Source: Arthrobacter crusticola
Lineage (GTDB): Bacteria > Actinomycetota > Actinomycetes > Actinomycetales > Micrococcaceae
NCBI RefSeq assembly: GCF_004357995.1
Contig: NZ_SMTK01000004.1
Span: 62,001 to 126,000 of the forward strand
DNA: 64,000 bases
Direction of reading: 5' to 3'
Shown here: positions 8,786 to 17,185 of the stretch, in pieces
Numbering within the stretch: the first letter of the stretch is position 1
Layout: each line of letters opens with the position of its first letter
Made by a program: the position numbers and the translations under genes
The notes under the pieces: generated by a model
The model's database searches: none
What the model was told of the DNA's origin: nothing
The model's input: only the letters and a program-made list of their open reading frames with translations

Positions 8786-10180
8786 TTAGTGGATGGTTGC
8801 AGCGCTTTGGGCGGCAAGGGCTGCGACGATCTGGGTGGCGGTGAGCTGGCCCATGCGGATCGCTCCGTCGACGTGCTGGTACCCCTCCGCTGCGAGGTCC
8901 GAGCAGGACCAGTGGATGGGCCCGACCGGGGTGAGCTGGTGGCGCCCGTACCGGTGCAGGCCGCCGAGGTCGTAGCTGGAGGCATAGGCGCCGCGGGTCC
9001 ATTCCTCCGACGCCCAGTCCGATTCGTAGTACACCTCGGGATGAAGTGCCTGGGGCCCGAGGAAGCCTGCGATGGATTCGAGGATCCGCTGCCGGCGTTC
9101 GGTGGGCTCCAGTTCAAACATGGCGTCGGCTTTCTCGTCCGATACGAATCCGACAAGTGTTCCGCGGCTGTCACCGTGGCTGGTGTTGTCGTAGACCTCC
9201 TGCACGATGGATCCCGCGCTGAATCCGGTGCCGGACAGGCCGTTGTCGCGCCAGAACGGACTCGAATAGACGGCGTGCACCTTGATGACGAGGCCGAGGG
9301 ACTGATGCTGGTGCATCTGGTGCTGCCGGCGTGGGAGGGCCGGCACGTAGGATATCCGCGAATACAGGTTCGGCGGCACCGCTACCACGGCGTAGCGTGC
9401 CCGCACCGTGGCATTGTCCGCCTCCGCGGTCACCTCGGTTATTCCGTCCGGGTTCTCCGACCAGCGCAGGGTGCGCACGGGATTGTTGAGGAGGACGGCC
9501 TCTCCGAGCTCTTCGGCCATCCGTTCGGAGACCGACTGCATGCCGCCCACCACCCGCTTGTCGAGGATGAAGTCCTCGTCCACGAGGTGGGAGAAGGATC
9601 CGGCGGATGCCGCCATGAGGACCGCCTGGAGCGCGGAGAAGGCGTGGGCGGGCTTGGTGAGCATGCCTCCGGCAATGAACAGGCCGATGTTGTTGCAGGC
9701 CTCCTCGTCGTCCGACTGCTGGCGCAGCCAGTGATGGAACGAGATCGTGTCGAGTTCACGGGCCTGCGGGTGCTCCCAGGGTGCCTTGACGTTCATCTGG
9801 CCGACCAGCCCGTCAAGAACGTCGATGAGACGCGTCATTTCGGCCTGCGTGCCGGGGGAAACCGGAAACATTTCGCCGGTGTAGCGGACGGGCGTTCCGT
9901 CCGCCCCGATGTAGACCGATTCTCCCTCGCGGTAGCGGGAGTAGGTCTCCATACCAAGTTCCTGGAGCAGCCCCAGCAGTGCCGTCTGGTCGGGGGACAC
10001 CCACTGCCCCCCAACCTCGAGCGTTGCTCCCTCGATGACATCCGTGTGGGTCCGGCCACCGACCCGGCCGCGGGCCTCCAGCACGGTCACGGTATGGCCG
10101 GCCCGGCGCAGCTGGCGCGCCGCCGTGAGCCCCGAGGGCCCGGCGCCGATGACGAGGACGTCGCTTGTGATGGTCCGCAT
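8786..10180 (-). CDS. puo: putrescine oxidase (flavin monoamine oxidase family)
   Basis: A 464-residue FAD enzyme that oxidises putrescine to 4-aminobutanal, ammonia and hydrogen peroxide. The N-terminal dinucleotide fold is VLVIGAGPSGLTAARQL, with the second FAD block RVGGRTHTD. From GGQWVSPDQTALL through GLFIAGGMLTKPAHAFSAL, RRQHQMHQHQSLGLVIK, and EEWTRGAYASSYDLGGLHRY to GYQHVDGAIRMGQ it matches the Micrococcus/Kocuria putrescine oxidase as I remember it, including these active-site regions. The ATG at 10180 has GGAG six bases before it. It is the first gene of an operon with a PuuP-like permease. No aminobutanal dehydrogenase is adjacent, so that step must be encoded elsewhere. Confidence 0.93.
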   Translation of the reverse strand: MRTITSDVLVIGAGPSGLTAARQLRRAGHTVTVLEARGRVGGRTHTDVIEGATLEVGGQWVSPDQTALLGLLQELGMETYSRYREGESVYIGADGTPVRYTGEMFPVSPGTQAEMTRLIDVLDGLVGQMNVKAPWEHPQARELDTISFHHWLRQQSDDEEACNNIGLFIAGGMLTKPAHAFSALQAVLMAASAGSFSHLVDEDFILDKRVVGGMQSVSERMAEELGEAVLLNNPVRTLRWSENPDGITEVTAEADNATVRARYAVVAVPPNLYSRISYVPALPRRQHQMHQHQSLGLVIKVHAVYSSPFWRDNGLSGTGFSAGSIVQEVYDNTSHGDSRGTLVGFVSDEKADAMFELEPTERRQRILESIAGFLGPQALHPEVYYESDWASEEWTRGAYASSYDLGGLHRYGRHQLTPVGPIHWSCSDLAAEGYQHVDGAIRMGQLTATQIVAALAAQSAATIH

Positions 10181-10214
10181 GGGGTTCTCCAAAGGTGGAA
10201 TGACTTAGATCACA

Positions 10215-10233
10215 AAATGAATGGCATTCATTT
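10215..10233. promoter_or_regulatory. 19-bp palindrome in front of puo (probable operator)
   Basis: AAATGAATG and CATTCATTT flank a central G, a perfect inverted repeat 34 bases before the puo start. TetR-family operators often have this length and form. No TetR gene is adjacent, so the regulator would be encoded elsewhere. The next about 210 bases up to 10448 hold no gene I can support. Confidence 0.65.
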
Positions 10234-10448
10234 ACGAAGAACTGTAGAGGACCGTGGAGGGTTTGGGAAGCGGATGTTCCCGGATGACGGACTCTAGGAT
10301 CGGCCGATGGGTGCCGCTCCGTCGGTGATCCCTGGGGGCCGGCACTGCACTGAGCCGTTCCTGGCTACCGGCCGACCCCGCATCACCTAGGCTTGATGAA
10401 ACAGGCTTGAGTGAACAACGGAATGGGCACCACACCCAGGGGAAGATC

Positions 10449-10808
10449 ATGAAAATCGGCGTGAAACAGTACGTTTCCGGCGCGGTACTGCTGCTTGCGA
10501 GCACCCTCTTCGTCCCGCAGGGCGTCTCCGAGTTCGCAACCTCCGCCGCCACGGGAGAACCGGTTGCCCCGACGGCCGGGTTCAACCTTGCGGTCGGCAT
10601 GGCGATGGTCCTCGCCGCGGCGGCCCTGCTGGCCTGGGGTTACTGGCTCACCCACCGGCGCGGGGCCCCGCCGAGGGGTCCGGTGGAGGACCCCGATGAA
10701 CCACTCTTCCGTCCCGGCTACGCCAGCCGACCGGAAACCCCCGACTGGCGTGAGCATCCGCTGCGCCCGCGCGACGGCGACGGCGGAACCGGCCCGACCG
10801 CCCGCTAA
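10449..10808 (+). CDS. small membrane protein of unknown function
   Basis: A 119-residue protein with two hydrophobic segments: about residues 8-27 (VSGAVLLLASTLFVP) and 45-67 (LAVGMAMVLAAAALLAWGYWL), followed by a basic RHH/R-rich turn and a charged, proline-rich tail of about 50 residues. The ATG at 10449 has GGGGA five bases before it. Its stop codon overlaps the stop codon of the convergent DUF4031/HD gene. Positive residues after the second segment suggest a cytoplasmic tail. I do not recognise the family. Confidence 0.7.
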   Translation: MKIGVKQYVSGAVLLLASTLFVPQGVSEFATSAATGEPVAPTAGFNLAVGMAMVLAAAALLAWGYWLTHRRGAPPRGPVEDPDEPLFRPGYASRPETPDWREHPLRPRDGDGGTGPTAR

Positions 10809-11710
10809 CCGGCCGCGGGAGCTCCCGGGGACTCCAGCCGGCCCAGTTCGGCCCGCAGATTCTCCCGGGCCCTCCCGTCCCAGAGTGCCGCGCCCCCCTC
10901 GGTGGAAAAGAGCGGATCGAGTGCCAGTAACTGGCGGACGACGGCGGCCCGCCCGGCGGTGAACGCGTCGTCCGGGACGTGGGCGTACTCCCTGCGGACC
11001 GCCGCGGTGTAGGCGTCGTAGTCTCCGCCGCTGCCACCGAGCACCGCAAGGTCGGCGTCGCAGAGCAGGGCCCCCGCCCGGTCGCCGGCGGCCGGTGCAT
11101 GGGTTCGGGTCAGCAGCACCAGGCGCTCCACCTCGGAAACCTCGGCCGGATCGAGCACCCCCCGGAGCGAGCCGCCGGCGAGCGCGGCCGAGGCCTCCTC
11201 ATCCTCCCCCGCCGTCCCCCGGTACACGGCGTCGTGGAACCACGCCGCCAGCAGCACCGGCCGGCGCAGCCCGGCGTCGTCGGCCTCCAGCAGTGTGTCC
11301 AGCGCCTCGAGCACCGCGAGCAGGTGGCTCAGGTCGTGATAGGCGCGGTGCGGCTCACTCCACCGCTCCACCAGGTCCTCGCCCAGCTCCGCGGTTCCCG
11401 GCAGGAGGGACTCCCACCGGCTGGCCAGCGCCGACTTCAGGCGTTTGGCACGGCGGCGGGCCGGTATCCGGAGCCCGCTGGCGACGAGGATCCGTGTCAG
11501 ATCCCCTCCGCTCACCTCAACTGCGCCCCGGCGCACGAGATCGGCGTAGCGCCGGGCCGGAACGTCGTAGTGGTCCTCGTCGAAAGCCCGTTCCGGCACT
11601 CCGGCCTCCGCCGCGAAGGCGTGGAGTTCCGTCAGCGAGGCATTGGAGATGAGGTGGGAGAACTCGGTGCCGTGGGCCGGCCACCGGGGCGGGTCGATGA
11701 AGATGGCCAT
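10805..11710 (-). CDS. DUF4031 / HD-like domain protein
   Basis: A 301-residue protein with two parts. Residues 1-80 (MAIFIDPPRWPAHGTEFSHL, then AFDEDHYDVPARRYADLV) match the DUF4031 domain. From about residue 85 there is a helical HD-like segment with HDLSHLLAVLEAL near residue 122, WFHDAVYRG near 157 and a C-terminal YAHVPDDAF/FSTEGG region, as in predicted metal-dependent phosphohydrolases without a known substrate. Many actinobacteria carry this fused form. It stands alone: it is convergent with the small membrane protein and divergent from the beta-propeller gene. Hydrolysis of a nucleotide or phosphoester is a family-level inference. Confidence 0.8.
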   Translation of the reverse strand: MAIFIDPPRWPAHGTEFSHLISNASLTELHAFAAEAGVPERAFDEDHYDVPARRYADLVRRGAVEVSGGDLTRILVASGLRIPARRRAKRLKSALASRWESLLPGTAELGEDLVERWSEPHRAYHDLSHLLAVLEALDTLLEADDAGLRRPVLLAAWFHDAVYRGTAGEDEEASAALAGGSLRGVLDPAEVSEVERLVLLTRTHAPAAGDRAGALLCDADLAVLGGSGGDYDAYTAAVRREYAHVPDDAFTAGRAAVVRQLLALDPLFSTEGGAALWDGRARENLRAELGRLESPGAPAAG

Positions 11711-11865
11711 GAGGGAAGTCTAGTGAGCCGTTCCGGCCCGGAATGCCGCCGCCGCGACGGCGGGTACGGCGACGGGCCCGACGACCCTGTACAGATCCGG
11801 TGGCGTGTGCCATTCTTCCAATGTTCCTGCGACATCCCGTTTTACGCAGCCATTTGGGGGCAGCC

Positions 11866-12960
11866 ATGAACGACCAGGCGACCACGGTGCTGGCGATCGG
11901 CACCAAGAAAGGACTCTGGCTGGCCACCAGCCGGAACCGCCGGTCCTGGTCCCTGTCCGATCCGCTGTTCCTCATGCAGGAGGTCCCCGGCGTCGGCATC
12001 GACACGCGGGGCGGGCGCACCCGCATCCTGGTGGGCACCCGATCCGAGCACTGGGGGCCGTCGGTCGTCCATTCGGACGATCTGGGCGCCTCCTGGACCG
12101 AGCCGGAACGCGGAAGCATCGGTTTCGATCCGGACGACGGCGCCGCCCTTGAGCGGATCTGGCAGATCCAGCCGGACTCCGAGGGCCGGCCGGGCGTGGT
12201 GTGGGCCGGCTGCGAGCCGATCTCTGTCTGGAAATCCACCGACGGCGGGGAGCACTTCGAACTCAACCGCGGCCTCTGGGACCACCCGCACCGCAGTGAG
12301 TGGGGCGCGGGGTACGGTGGGGCTGCGGCACACACCGTCCTCCCCAGCCCTGCCGACGACTCGATCCACGTCGCAATGAGCACCGGCGGGGTTTACCGCT
12401 CGGTGGACGGCGGAACCTCGTGGGAACCGCGCAACCGCGGCATCTCAGCCTACTTCCTGCCCGATCCACAGCCGGAGTTCGGGCAGTGTGTGCATAAGGT
12501 CGCGCGCGACGCCGGGAATCCGCGGCGGCTCTATGCGCAGAACCACCATGGCGTGTACGCCACTCCGGACGCCGGCGACACCTGGACCTCAATCGCCGAG
12601 GGACTGCCGTCGGACTTCGGCTTCGTCATGCTCGCGCATCCGCGCCGGGCTGGCACGGCGTGGGTCATTCCGCTGAAGGCCGACGGCGAGCGGATCCCGC
12701 CGGACGGCGAACTCGCGGTGCACCGCACCGACGACGGCGGCGTGTCCTGGTCCCGGCTGGACCGCGGCCTGCCCACCCGGGAGTACAACGCGGTGCTGCG
12801 CGATGCCGCCGCCGTCGATGCCGCCGATCCCGTCGGGGTGTACTTCGGCACCCGCGGCGGCAGCGTGTACGCGAGCGCCGACGAGGGTGAATCCTTTGTG
12901 GAGGTCGCCTCCCACCTTCCCGACGTCCTCACGGTGCGCGCCGCCGTCGTCCCGGATTGA
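11866..12960 (+). CDS. BNR/sialidase-type beta-propeller protein
   Basis: A 364-residue protein without signal peptide. It is built of repeats with Asp-box-like turns: VHSDDLGASW, WKSTDGGEHF, YRSVDGGTSW, YATPDAGDTW, HRTDDGGVSW and YASADEGESF, spaced about 50-60 residues apart, which predicts a six- or seven-bladed propeller. Such proteins are often named exo-alpha-sialidase or glycosyl hydrolase, but the sialidase arginine triad is not evident and I do not infer sialidase activity. GGGGG lies five bases before the ATG at 11866. A MoaD/ThiS-like gene starts ten bases after the stop, so the two probably form an operon. The role is unknown; cytoplasmic location is inferred from the lack of a signal. 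Confidence 0.82.
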   Translation: MNDQATTVLAIGTKKGLWLATSRNRRSWSLSDPLFLMQEVPGVGIDTRGGRTRILVGTRSEHWGPSVVHSDDLGASWTEPERGSIGFDPDDGAALERIWQIQPDSEGRPGVVWAGCEPISVWKSTDGGEHFELNRGLWDHPHRSEWGAGYGGAAAHTVLPSPADDSIHVAMSTGGVYRSVDGGTSWEPRNRGISAYFLPDPQPEFGQCVHKVARDAGNPRRLYAQNHHGVYATPDAGDTWTSIAEGLPSDFGFVMLAHPRRAGTAWVIPLKADGERIPPDGELAVHRTDDGGVSWSRLDRGLPTREYNAVLRDAAAVDAADPVGVYFGTRGGSVYASADEGESFVEVASHLPDVLTVRAAVVPD

Positions 12961-12970
12961 GCCATCCGCC

Positions 12971-13258
12971 ATGGGTTCCGTCAGCGTCCTGATTCCAACC
13001 CTGCTGCGTCCGCTTGTGGAGGGGCGCAGCGAGGTGGTGCTGCCGGTCGAAGCGCCGGTGACCGTGGGAGGCGTTCTCGACCGGCTGTCCGAAGGGCGGC
13101 CGCTGCTCAACCGGAAGATCCGCGATGAGACCGGTGCCCTGCGGCGTTTCGTGAACATCTATGTTGAGGGCGAGGACGTGCGCCGGCTGGAGCTCCTCGA
13201 CACGCCGGTGGAGCCCGGCGACACCGTGATGGTCATCCAGTCGGTGGCCGGGGGCTGA
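12971..13258 (+). CDS. MoaD/ThiS-family ubiquitin-like protein
   Basis: A 95-residue beta-grasp protein that ends in the diglycine VAGG, the C-terminus that is adenylated and thiocarboxylated in MoaD and ThiS sulfur carriers. SVSVLIPTLLRPL at the start, LNRKIRDETGALRRFVNIYVEG in the middle and PVEPGDTVMVIQSVAGG at the end follow the MoaD pattern (hydrophobic strands, LxG-free turn and a late PxxxGD motif). The only downstream features are a 97-base gap and the convergent pxpBC gene. No MoaE, MoeB or ThiG gene is near, but the gene is 10 bases after a beta-propeller gene. A sulfur carrier for an unidentified partner, or a protein modifier, are both possible. Confidence 0.87.
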   Translation: MGSVSVLIPTLLRPLVEGRSEVVLPVEAPVTVGGVLDRLSEGRPLLNRKIRDETGALRRFVNIYVEGEDVRRLELLDTPVEPGDTVMVIQSVAGG

Positions 13259-13355
13259 CCCCGCGCGATCCATCCGGCGGCTTCCATCGAGAGCGCGGAA
13301 CCAACCGGCCGAAGGGCCTCCCGCCGGTAAATGCTGCGTCCTTGATGGGAAGGCC

Positions 13356-14978
13356 TTACCCGCCAGGGAGGGGTGAGCGCCCGGAGGACGCCTCGAACCG
13401 GACCTCCGCTCCGGGAGGCAGCTGCGCCGCCCGGTCGAGGTCTTCGGAAATCACCACGCCGATCACCGGGTATCCCCCGGTCACGGGATGATCGGCGAGG
13501 AACAGCACCGGAAGGCCCGACGGCGGCACCTGCAGGGCTCCCCGCACGGCGCCCTCGCTGGGCAGTTCTCCGGATTTCACCCGCCGCAGGGCCGGACCCT
13601 CAAGGCGCAGGCCGACCCGGTTCGACTGCGGGGTGACGGTCCACCACACCGCGCACAGGCGTGCGGGTTCCCCGTCGGCGAACCAGTCCGCCCGCGGCCC
13701 GGGCACGATCCGCAGCACCGCCGGCCGGGACACACTCGAGGGCAGCTCGGGGTGTCCCACCGCGCTGCCGGGGGCGGTGCCCGCACGGAGGAACCCGCCG
13801 CGTGCCAGGGGCAGGGGTCCAAGGCCGGAGAGGACGTCGGTTGACCGGCTCCCCAGGACCGGGGCCGCCTCCCAGCCGCCCCGGACCGCGGTATAGGTGC
13901 GCAGCCCGTCGGTGGGCGCGCCGACCGCGAGCCTCTCGCCGGCCCGCAGCAGGAAGGGGGAACAGGTGTCGACGCTCCGCCGGGTCCCCCCGGGCGAGTT
14001 GACCGTCAGCGGCGCCGGTGCCCCGGTCACGGCCAGCACCAGTTCCAACCGTGCCTCGAGCACCAGCCCGCCGAGAAGTGATTCGATGACGGCGGCGCCG
14101 GGCGGGTTGCCGACCAGCCGGTTCGCCTGGCGGCAGGACCCCCGGTCGAGCGCGCCGGAACCGGCCACGCCGAGGGCCGCGTATCCGGGACGACCAAGAT
14201 CTTCAAGCAGGCTGGAGAGCCCCGTCTCCACGACGAACGCGCCGGGGCCGGGAGTGGGGGTGGAAATCTTTCGGGACGCTCGACGGTCCCGCCGGGCGGG
14301 CAGGGCTCCCGAGCCGGGGGCGGACGCCGCGCGGGGCGGCGCCGACGTACTGATCGACTCCCGGACGGCGGTGAAACGCACCCGGTCACCGGGCCGGATG
14401 AGGGCCGGCACGTCCCGGCCGAGGTCCCACAACACGGCGGCCGTGCGCCCGATCAGTTGCCACCCGCCGGGGGATTCGCGCGGGTAGACGGCCGAATAGC
14501 CACCCGCCAGGGCCACCGAGCCGGCGGGAACCGACGTCCTCGGCGACGTCCGGCGCGGCACCTCGAGCCGCCGGTCGCCACCGGTCAGGTAGGCGAAGCC
14601 CGGCGCGAAGCCCCCGAAGGCTGCGGTCCAGTCCTGCGAGGTGTGGGCCTCGACGACGCCGGATTCACTGAGCCCGGCGTGCCGGGCCACCTCCGCGAGG
14701 TCGGCGCCGTCGTACACCACCTCGATGTCGATGCGCGCCTCCTCGACCGGAGGCTGGACCGAGAAGTCCAGGGAGCGGATCCGCCGGGCGATCCCGGCGG
14801 CCTGCCGCGGGGAACCGGCGGTGACCAGGACGGTCTGTGCGGCGGCCACGACATCGATCTGGCCCTCGGACGGCTCCGCGTCCAGCTGCGCCTGCAGGCT
14901 GAGCACCTCCGGCAGGCCGGGCAGTTCGACGAGGACAGCCCGGTCGCCCACGGCACGGATCGGCACACCCGGGTCCAT
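13356..14978 (-). CDS. 5-oxoprolinase subunit B/C fusion (KipI-KipA, PxpBC)
   Basis: A 540-residue fusion. Residues 1-220 match subunit B/KipI (VGDRAVLVELPG near the start, then TSQDWTAAFGGFAPGFAYL and RRTSPRTSVPAGSVALAGGYSAVYP). Residues 240-540 match subunit C/KipA, the carboxyltransferase-like part, with ETGLSSLLEDLGRPGYAALGVAGSGALD, NRLVGNPPGAAVIE and VKSGELPSEGAVRGALQVPPSGLP (blocks read separately). With PxpA the complex hydrolyses 5-oxo-L-proline to glutamate at the expense of ATP. The gene starts two bases after the pxpA stop codon. The separate names pxpB and pxpC are used when the two parts are on different genes. Function is inferred from family, and fusion is common in actinobacteria. 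Confidence 0.9.
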   Translation of the reverse strand: MDPGVPIRAVGDRAVLVELPGLPEVLSLQAQLDAEPSEGQIDVVAAAQTVLVTAGSPRQAAGIARRIRSLDFSVQPPVEEARIDIEVVYDGADLAEVARHAGLSESGVVEAHTSQDWTAAFGGFAPGFAYLTGGDRRLEVPRRTSPRTSVPAGSVALAGGYSAVYPRESPGGWQLIGRTAAVLWDLGRDVPALIRPGDRVRFTAVRESISTSAPPRAASAPGSGALPARRDRRASRKISTPTPGPGAFVVETGLSSLLEDLGRPGYAALGVAGSGALDRGSCRQANRLVGNPPGAAVIESLLGGLVLEARLELVLAVTGAPAPLTVNSPGGTRRSVDTCSPFLLRAGERLAVGAPTDGLRTYTAVRGGWEAAPVLGSRSTDVLSGLGPLPLARGGFLRAGTAPGSAVGHPELPSSVSRPAVLRIVPGPRADWFADGEPARLCAVWWTVTPQSNRVGLRLEGPALRRVKSGELPSEGAVRGALQVPPSGLPVLFLADHPVTGGYPVIGVVISEDLDRAAQLPPGAEVRFEASSGRSPLPGG

Positions 14979-14979
14979 G

Positions 14980-15729
14980 TCAGGCGAATCCGGCGATGGT
15001 CACTCCCGCACCGGTAAGGGCACCATGCACGGCCGCGGCCATCCGCACCGCCCCCGGCGTGTCGCCGTGGACGCAGATGCTTTCGGCGGCGATGTCCACC
15101 CAGGATCCGTCCACCGCCCGGATCCTGCCTTCGGTGGCGATCCGCAGCACATGCTCGACGACCTCGCCGGTGTCATGCAGCACGGCGCCCGCCTCGCGCC
15201 GGTCAACGAGCGTCCCCGCGGGAGTATAGGCACGGTCGGCGAAGGCCTCCGCCACGGTCCGGAGGCCCGCCGCCCGGGCGGCGCGTTCGATTTCCGAGTG
15301 CGGAAGGACCAGCAGCGGCAGGGTTTCATCCACCCCGCGCACCGCCTCCACGACCGCCCGCGCGTGGCCTTGATGGTGGGCGATGGTGTTGTAGAGCGCG
15401 CCGTGGGGTTTGACGTAGGAAACCCCGGTGCCGGCCGCGCGGGCCAGGGCCTGGAGCGCGCCGATCTGGTAGATGAGGTCGTCCACCAGTTCCGTGGGCG
15501 CCACGTCAAGGAACCGGCGCCCGAAGCCGGCCAGGTCGCGGTAGCCGGGGTGCGCGCCGACCGTCACGCCCGCGGCCGCCGCGGCCGCACAGGTCGACCG
15601 GATGCCGGTGGGGTCACCGGCGTGGAAGCCGCAGGCCACGTTGACGCTGGAGACCGACCGGATCACCGCGGCGTCGTCGCCGAAGGTCCAGTTGCCGAAG
15701 GACTCCCCGACGTCGCTGTTCAGATCCAT
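14980..15729 (-). CDS. pxpA: 5-oxoprolinase subunit A (LamB/YcsF family)
   Basis: A 249-residue subunit of ATP-dependent 5-oxoprolinase. The N-terminus [19 protein letters not shown] is diagnostic, followed by [39 protein letters not shown] and [11 protein letters not shown], whose Asp, His and Lys positions form the active site in this family. The end [14 protein letters not shown] is the usual last motif. I chose the ATG at 15729; upstream residues in the same frame do not resemble the family. The gene is followed two bases later by the B/C fusion, so the complex is made from one transcript. With the gamma-glutamyl locus at 0-5 kb the window holds two possible sources of 5-oxoproline turnover. 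Confidence 0.93.
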   Translation of the reverse strand: MDLNSDVGESFGNWTFGDDAAVIRSVSSVNVACGFHAGDPTGIRSTCAAAAAAGVTVGAHPGYRDLAGFGRRFLDVAPTELVDDLIYQIGALQALARAAGTGVSYVKPHGALYNTIAHHQGHARAVVEAVRGVDETLPLLVLPHSEIERAARAAGLRTVAEAFADRAYTPAGTLVDRREAGAVLHDTGEVVEHVLRIATEGRIRAVDGSWVDIAAESICVHGDTPGAVRMAAAVHGALTGAGVTIAGFA

Positions 15730-15808
15730 TCGATCACCGCCACCCTTCGCGCCCGGGACCGGATTCGGCCACGGACCGAGCATAAACGCGGATGCGGCGC
15801 CGGCGCAG

Positions 15809-16060
15809 CTACGGCGCGGGAGGCTCGGTCTTGAATCCGATCAGCTTGTGGGAACCGTCGCAGTAGGGCTTGAGGACCGAGGCCCCGCACCGGCACAGCG
15901 CGACGGTGCGCCGGGTCCGCGGCAGCGCCTCACCGTCGGGGGTGACCACCTCGAATTCGCCGCGGACCAGCAGCGGACCGTCGGGGCAGGCGACGATCGA
16001 GGCAGCCGGAGGTCCGCTGCGGGCGTCCCCGGCGCGGGGGGCCGGATCGGTAGGGCTCAT
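15809..16060 (-). CDS. CDGSH-type iron-sulfur protein
   Basis: An 83-residue protein with the ligand pattern of the CDGSH [2Fe-2S] family: [18 protein letters not shown], where three cysteines (CRC and YC) and the histidine of CDGSH hold the cluster. The rest is a small beta-rich domain ([15 protein letters not shown]) with a proline-rich start and end. The gene overlaps the stop codon of the haem-oxygenase-like gene by four bases (ATGA), so the two are translationally coupled. CDGSH proteins transfer electrons or clusters, and I infer that this one may serve as redox partner for the diiron protein. No membrane segment is visible, so it is cytoplasmic. Confidence 0.92.
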   Translation of the reverse strand: MSPTDPAPRAGDARSGPPAASIVACPDGPLLVRGEFEVVTPDGEALPRTRRTVALCRCGASVLKPYCDGSHKLIGFKTEPPAP

Positions 16061-17088
16061 GCGGCGAACGACCGGTCCGGCTGCAGCGAGGAGCGGCCCT
16101 CGGCCCAGGCATCCATAATGTGCCGGGTCATCCAGGAATCCACGAGCAGGGCCGCCGATGCGCCGAAGAGAACGTCGTCCAGGAGGCGGGGGTCGGCCTC
16201 GACCAGCCCCCCGGCGAGGTCGCGTCCGGCGATCTGCTCGTGGACGGCGTCGGCCTCGACGTGCTCTTCGAAGTAGGCGGTGGCGTCCTCCCCGAAGCCG
16301 TGGCGGGCGAAGCCCCGTGCGTACAGGCGGTTGGGCTGGGAGGAGGTCATCTCGTACGCGGTCAGATGTCCCACGATGGCCCCGCGCAGGCGACGGTTCA
16401 ACCCGAACAGCGACATCATGTTCGTCGAGGCGAGCGTAATGGCCGGAGCCGCGTCAACATACGCCCCGTAGGTGTCATCGAGGCCGACGGCGCGCATGGT
16501 CCGCGCGAAGAGCGCCGAGTGCATCCGGTCCGGATGTCCTCCCCCGTACTCGTCCGCCTGGATCTCAACGAGGGCGGCCTTGGCGCGCCCGGTCAGGCGG
16601 GGGATGGCCCAGGTGTGGGGGTCCGCTTCCTTGAGCTGGTAGATCGACTTCTGGATCAGGAACTCGCGCAGCTGCTCCGCGTTTGCCTCCCTGGCGACGA
16701 AGCGGGACATGCTCGGGCCGGTGTCCTCGCCGGTCATCCGGAACAGCTCGGCCGCCACGGCCTCGCTGGTGGGCTCCGGTGCCGGCCCCACCGGGACGGC
16801 CGACCGGAGGCGTTCCTCGAAGGCCGTCTCGATCAGCTGGCGGACGCGGATCAGGTCCGGGTTCCACTCCCAGCCTTCGGCGGCACCGTCGAGCCCGGAG
16901 TAGTGAAGTTCGTACAGGCAGAAAAGAGTCAGCTGGAGGTCATCGTCGACGACGACGTCGGCGGTGCGGGCGAGTGCGTCATGCACCGCGTTCTCGAGGT
17001 CCTGGGTGCCGGCCGCGGCGGCGGGCTCGTCGGTGAGGATCTCCAGGAGAAGTGCGCTGATGTTTCCGCGCGGCGTAGGCTGCTTCAT
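16057..17088 (-). CDS. haem-oxygenase-like iron-containing redox enzyme (HDO-like)
   Basis: A 343-residue, mostly helical protein of the iron-containing redox enzyme family, relatives of haem-oxygenase-like diiron oxidases such as UndA, BesC and SznF. Candidate ligands are in VEIQADEYGGGHPDRMH (about residues 177-193), HLTAYEMTS (about 236) and YFEEHVEADAVHEQIAG (about 264-280), the pattern of Glu, His and Asp expected for a two-iron site. The N-terminal third is a separate helical region (LFCLYELHYSGLDG). The gene starts at 17088 and overlaps the CDGSH gene at its end. A TAAG-type element lies 51 bases before the start. The substrate is unknown; a fatty acid, amino acid or other small molecule is possible. 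Confidence 0.85.
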   Translation of the reverse strand: MKQPTPRGNISALLLEILTDEPAAAAGTQDLENAVHDALARTADVVVDDDLQLTLFCLYELHYSGLDGAAEGWEWNPDLIRVRQLIETAFEERLRSAVPVGPAPEPTSEAVAAELFRMTGEDTGPSMSRFVAREANAEQLREFLIQKSIYQLKEADPHTWAIPRLTGRAKAALVEIQADEYGGGHPDRMHSALFARTMRAVGLDDTYGAYVDAAPAITLASTNMMSLFGLNRRLRGAIVGHLTAYEMTSSQPNRLYARGFARHGFGEDATAYFEEHVEADAVHEQIAGRDLAGGLVEADPRLLDDVLFGASAALLVDSWMTRHIMDAWAEGRSSLQPDRSFAA

Positions 17089-17138
17089 CGAAAACTCTTT
17101 CTGTCTCGGGCCGGAGAGCCGGGGTCACGGCTGAACGC

Positions 17139-17150
17139 TAAGCATACTTG
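17139..17150 (-). promoter_or_regulatory. TAAG-N4-CTT(A) regulatory element, site 1
   Basis: TAAGCATACTTG, one mismatch from a palindrome of the form TAAG-N4-CTTA, 51 bases before the haem-oxygenase-like gene. It has the same form as the sites listed further along. The function is inferred from recurrence in front of related genes. Confidence 0.6.
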
Positions 17151-17185
17151 GTTTCTTCCGGCGCCAGTCCCCATGGAACAGGGAA

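Noticed and set aside
6590-10297. Very long open frame of over 1,200 codons on the plus strand, antisense to the putrescine operon
   Set aside because: It is a mirror of the high GC third positions in real minus-strand genes. It has no recognisable domain and overlaps three well-supported genes.
11866-12960. Sialidase activity for the BNR-repeat protein
   Set aside because: Only the Asp-box repeats are visible; there is no signal peptide and no convincing arginine triad.
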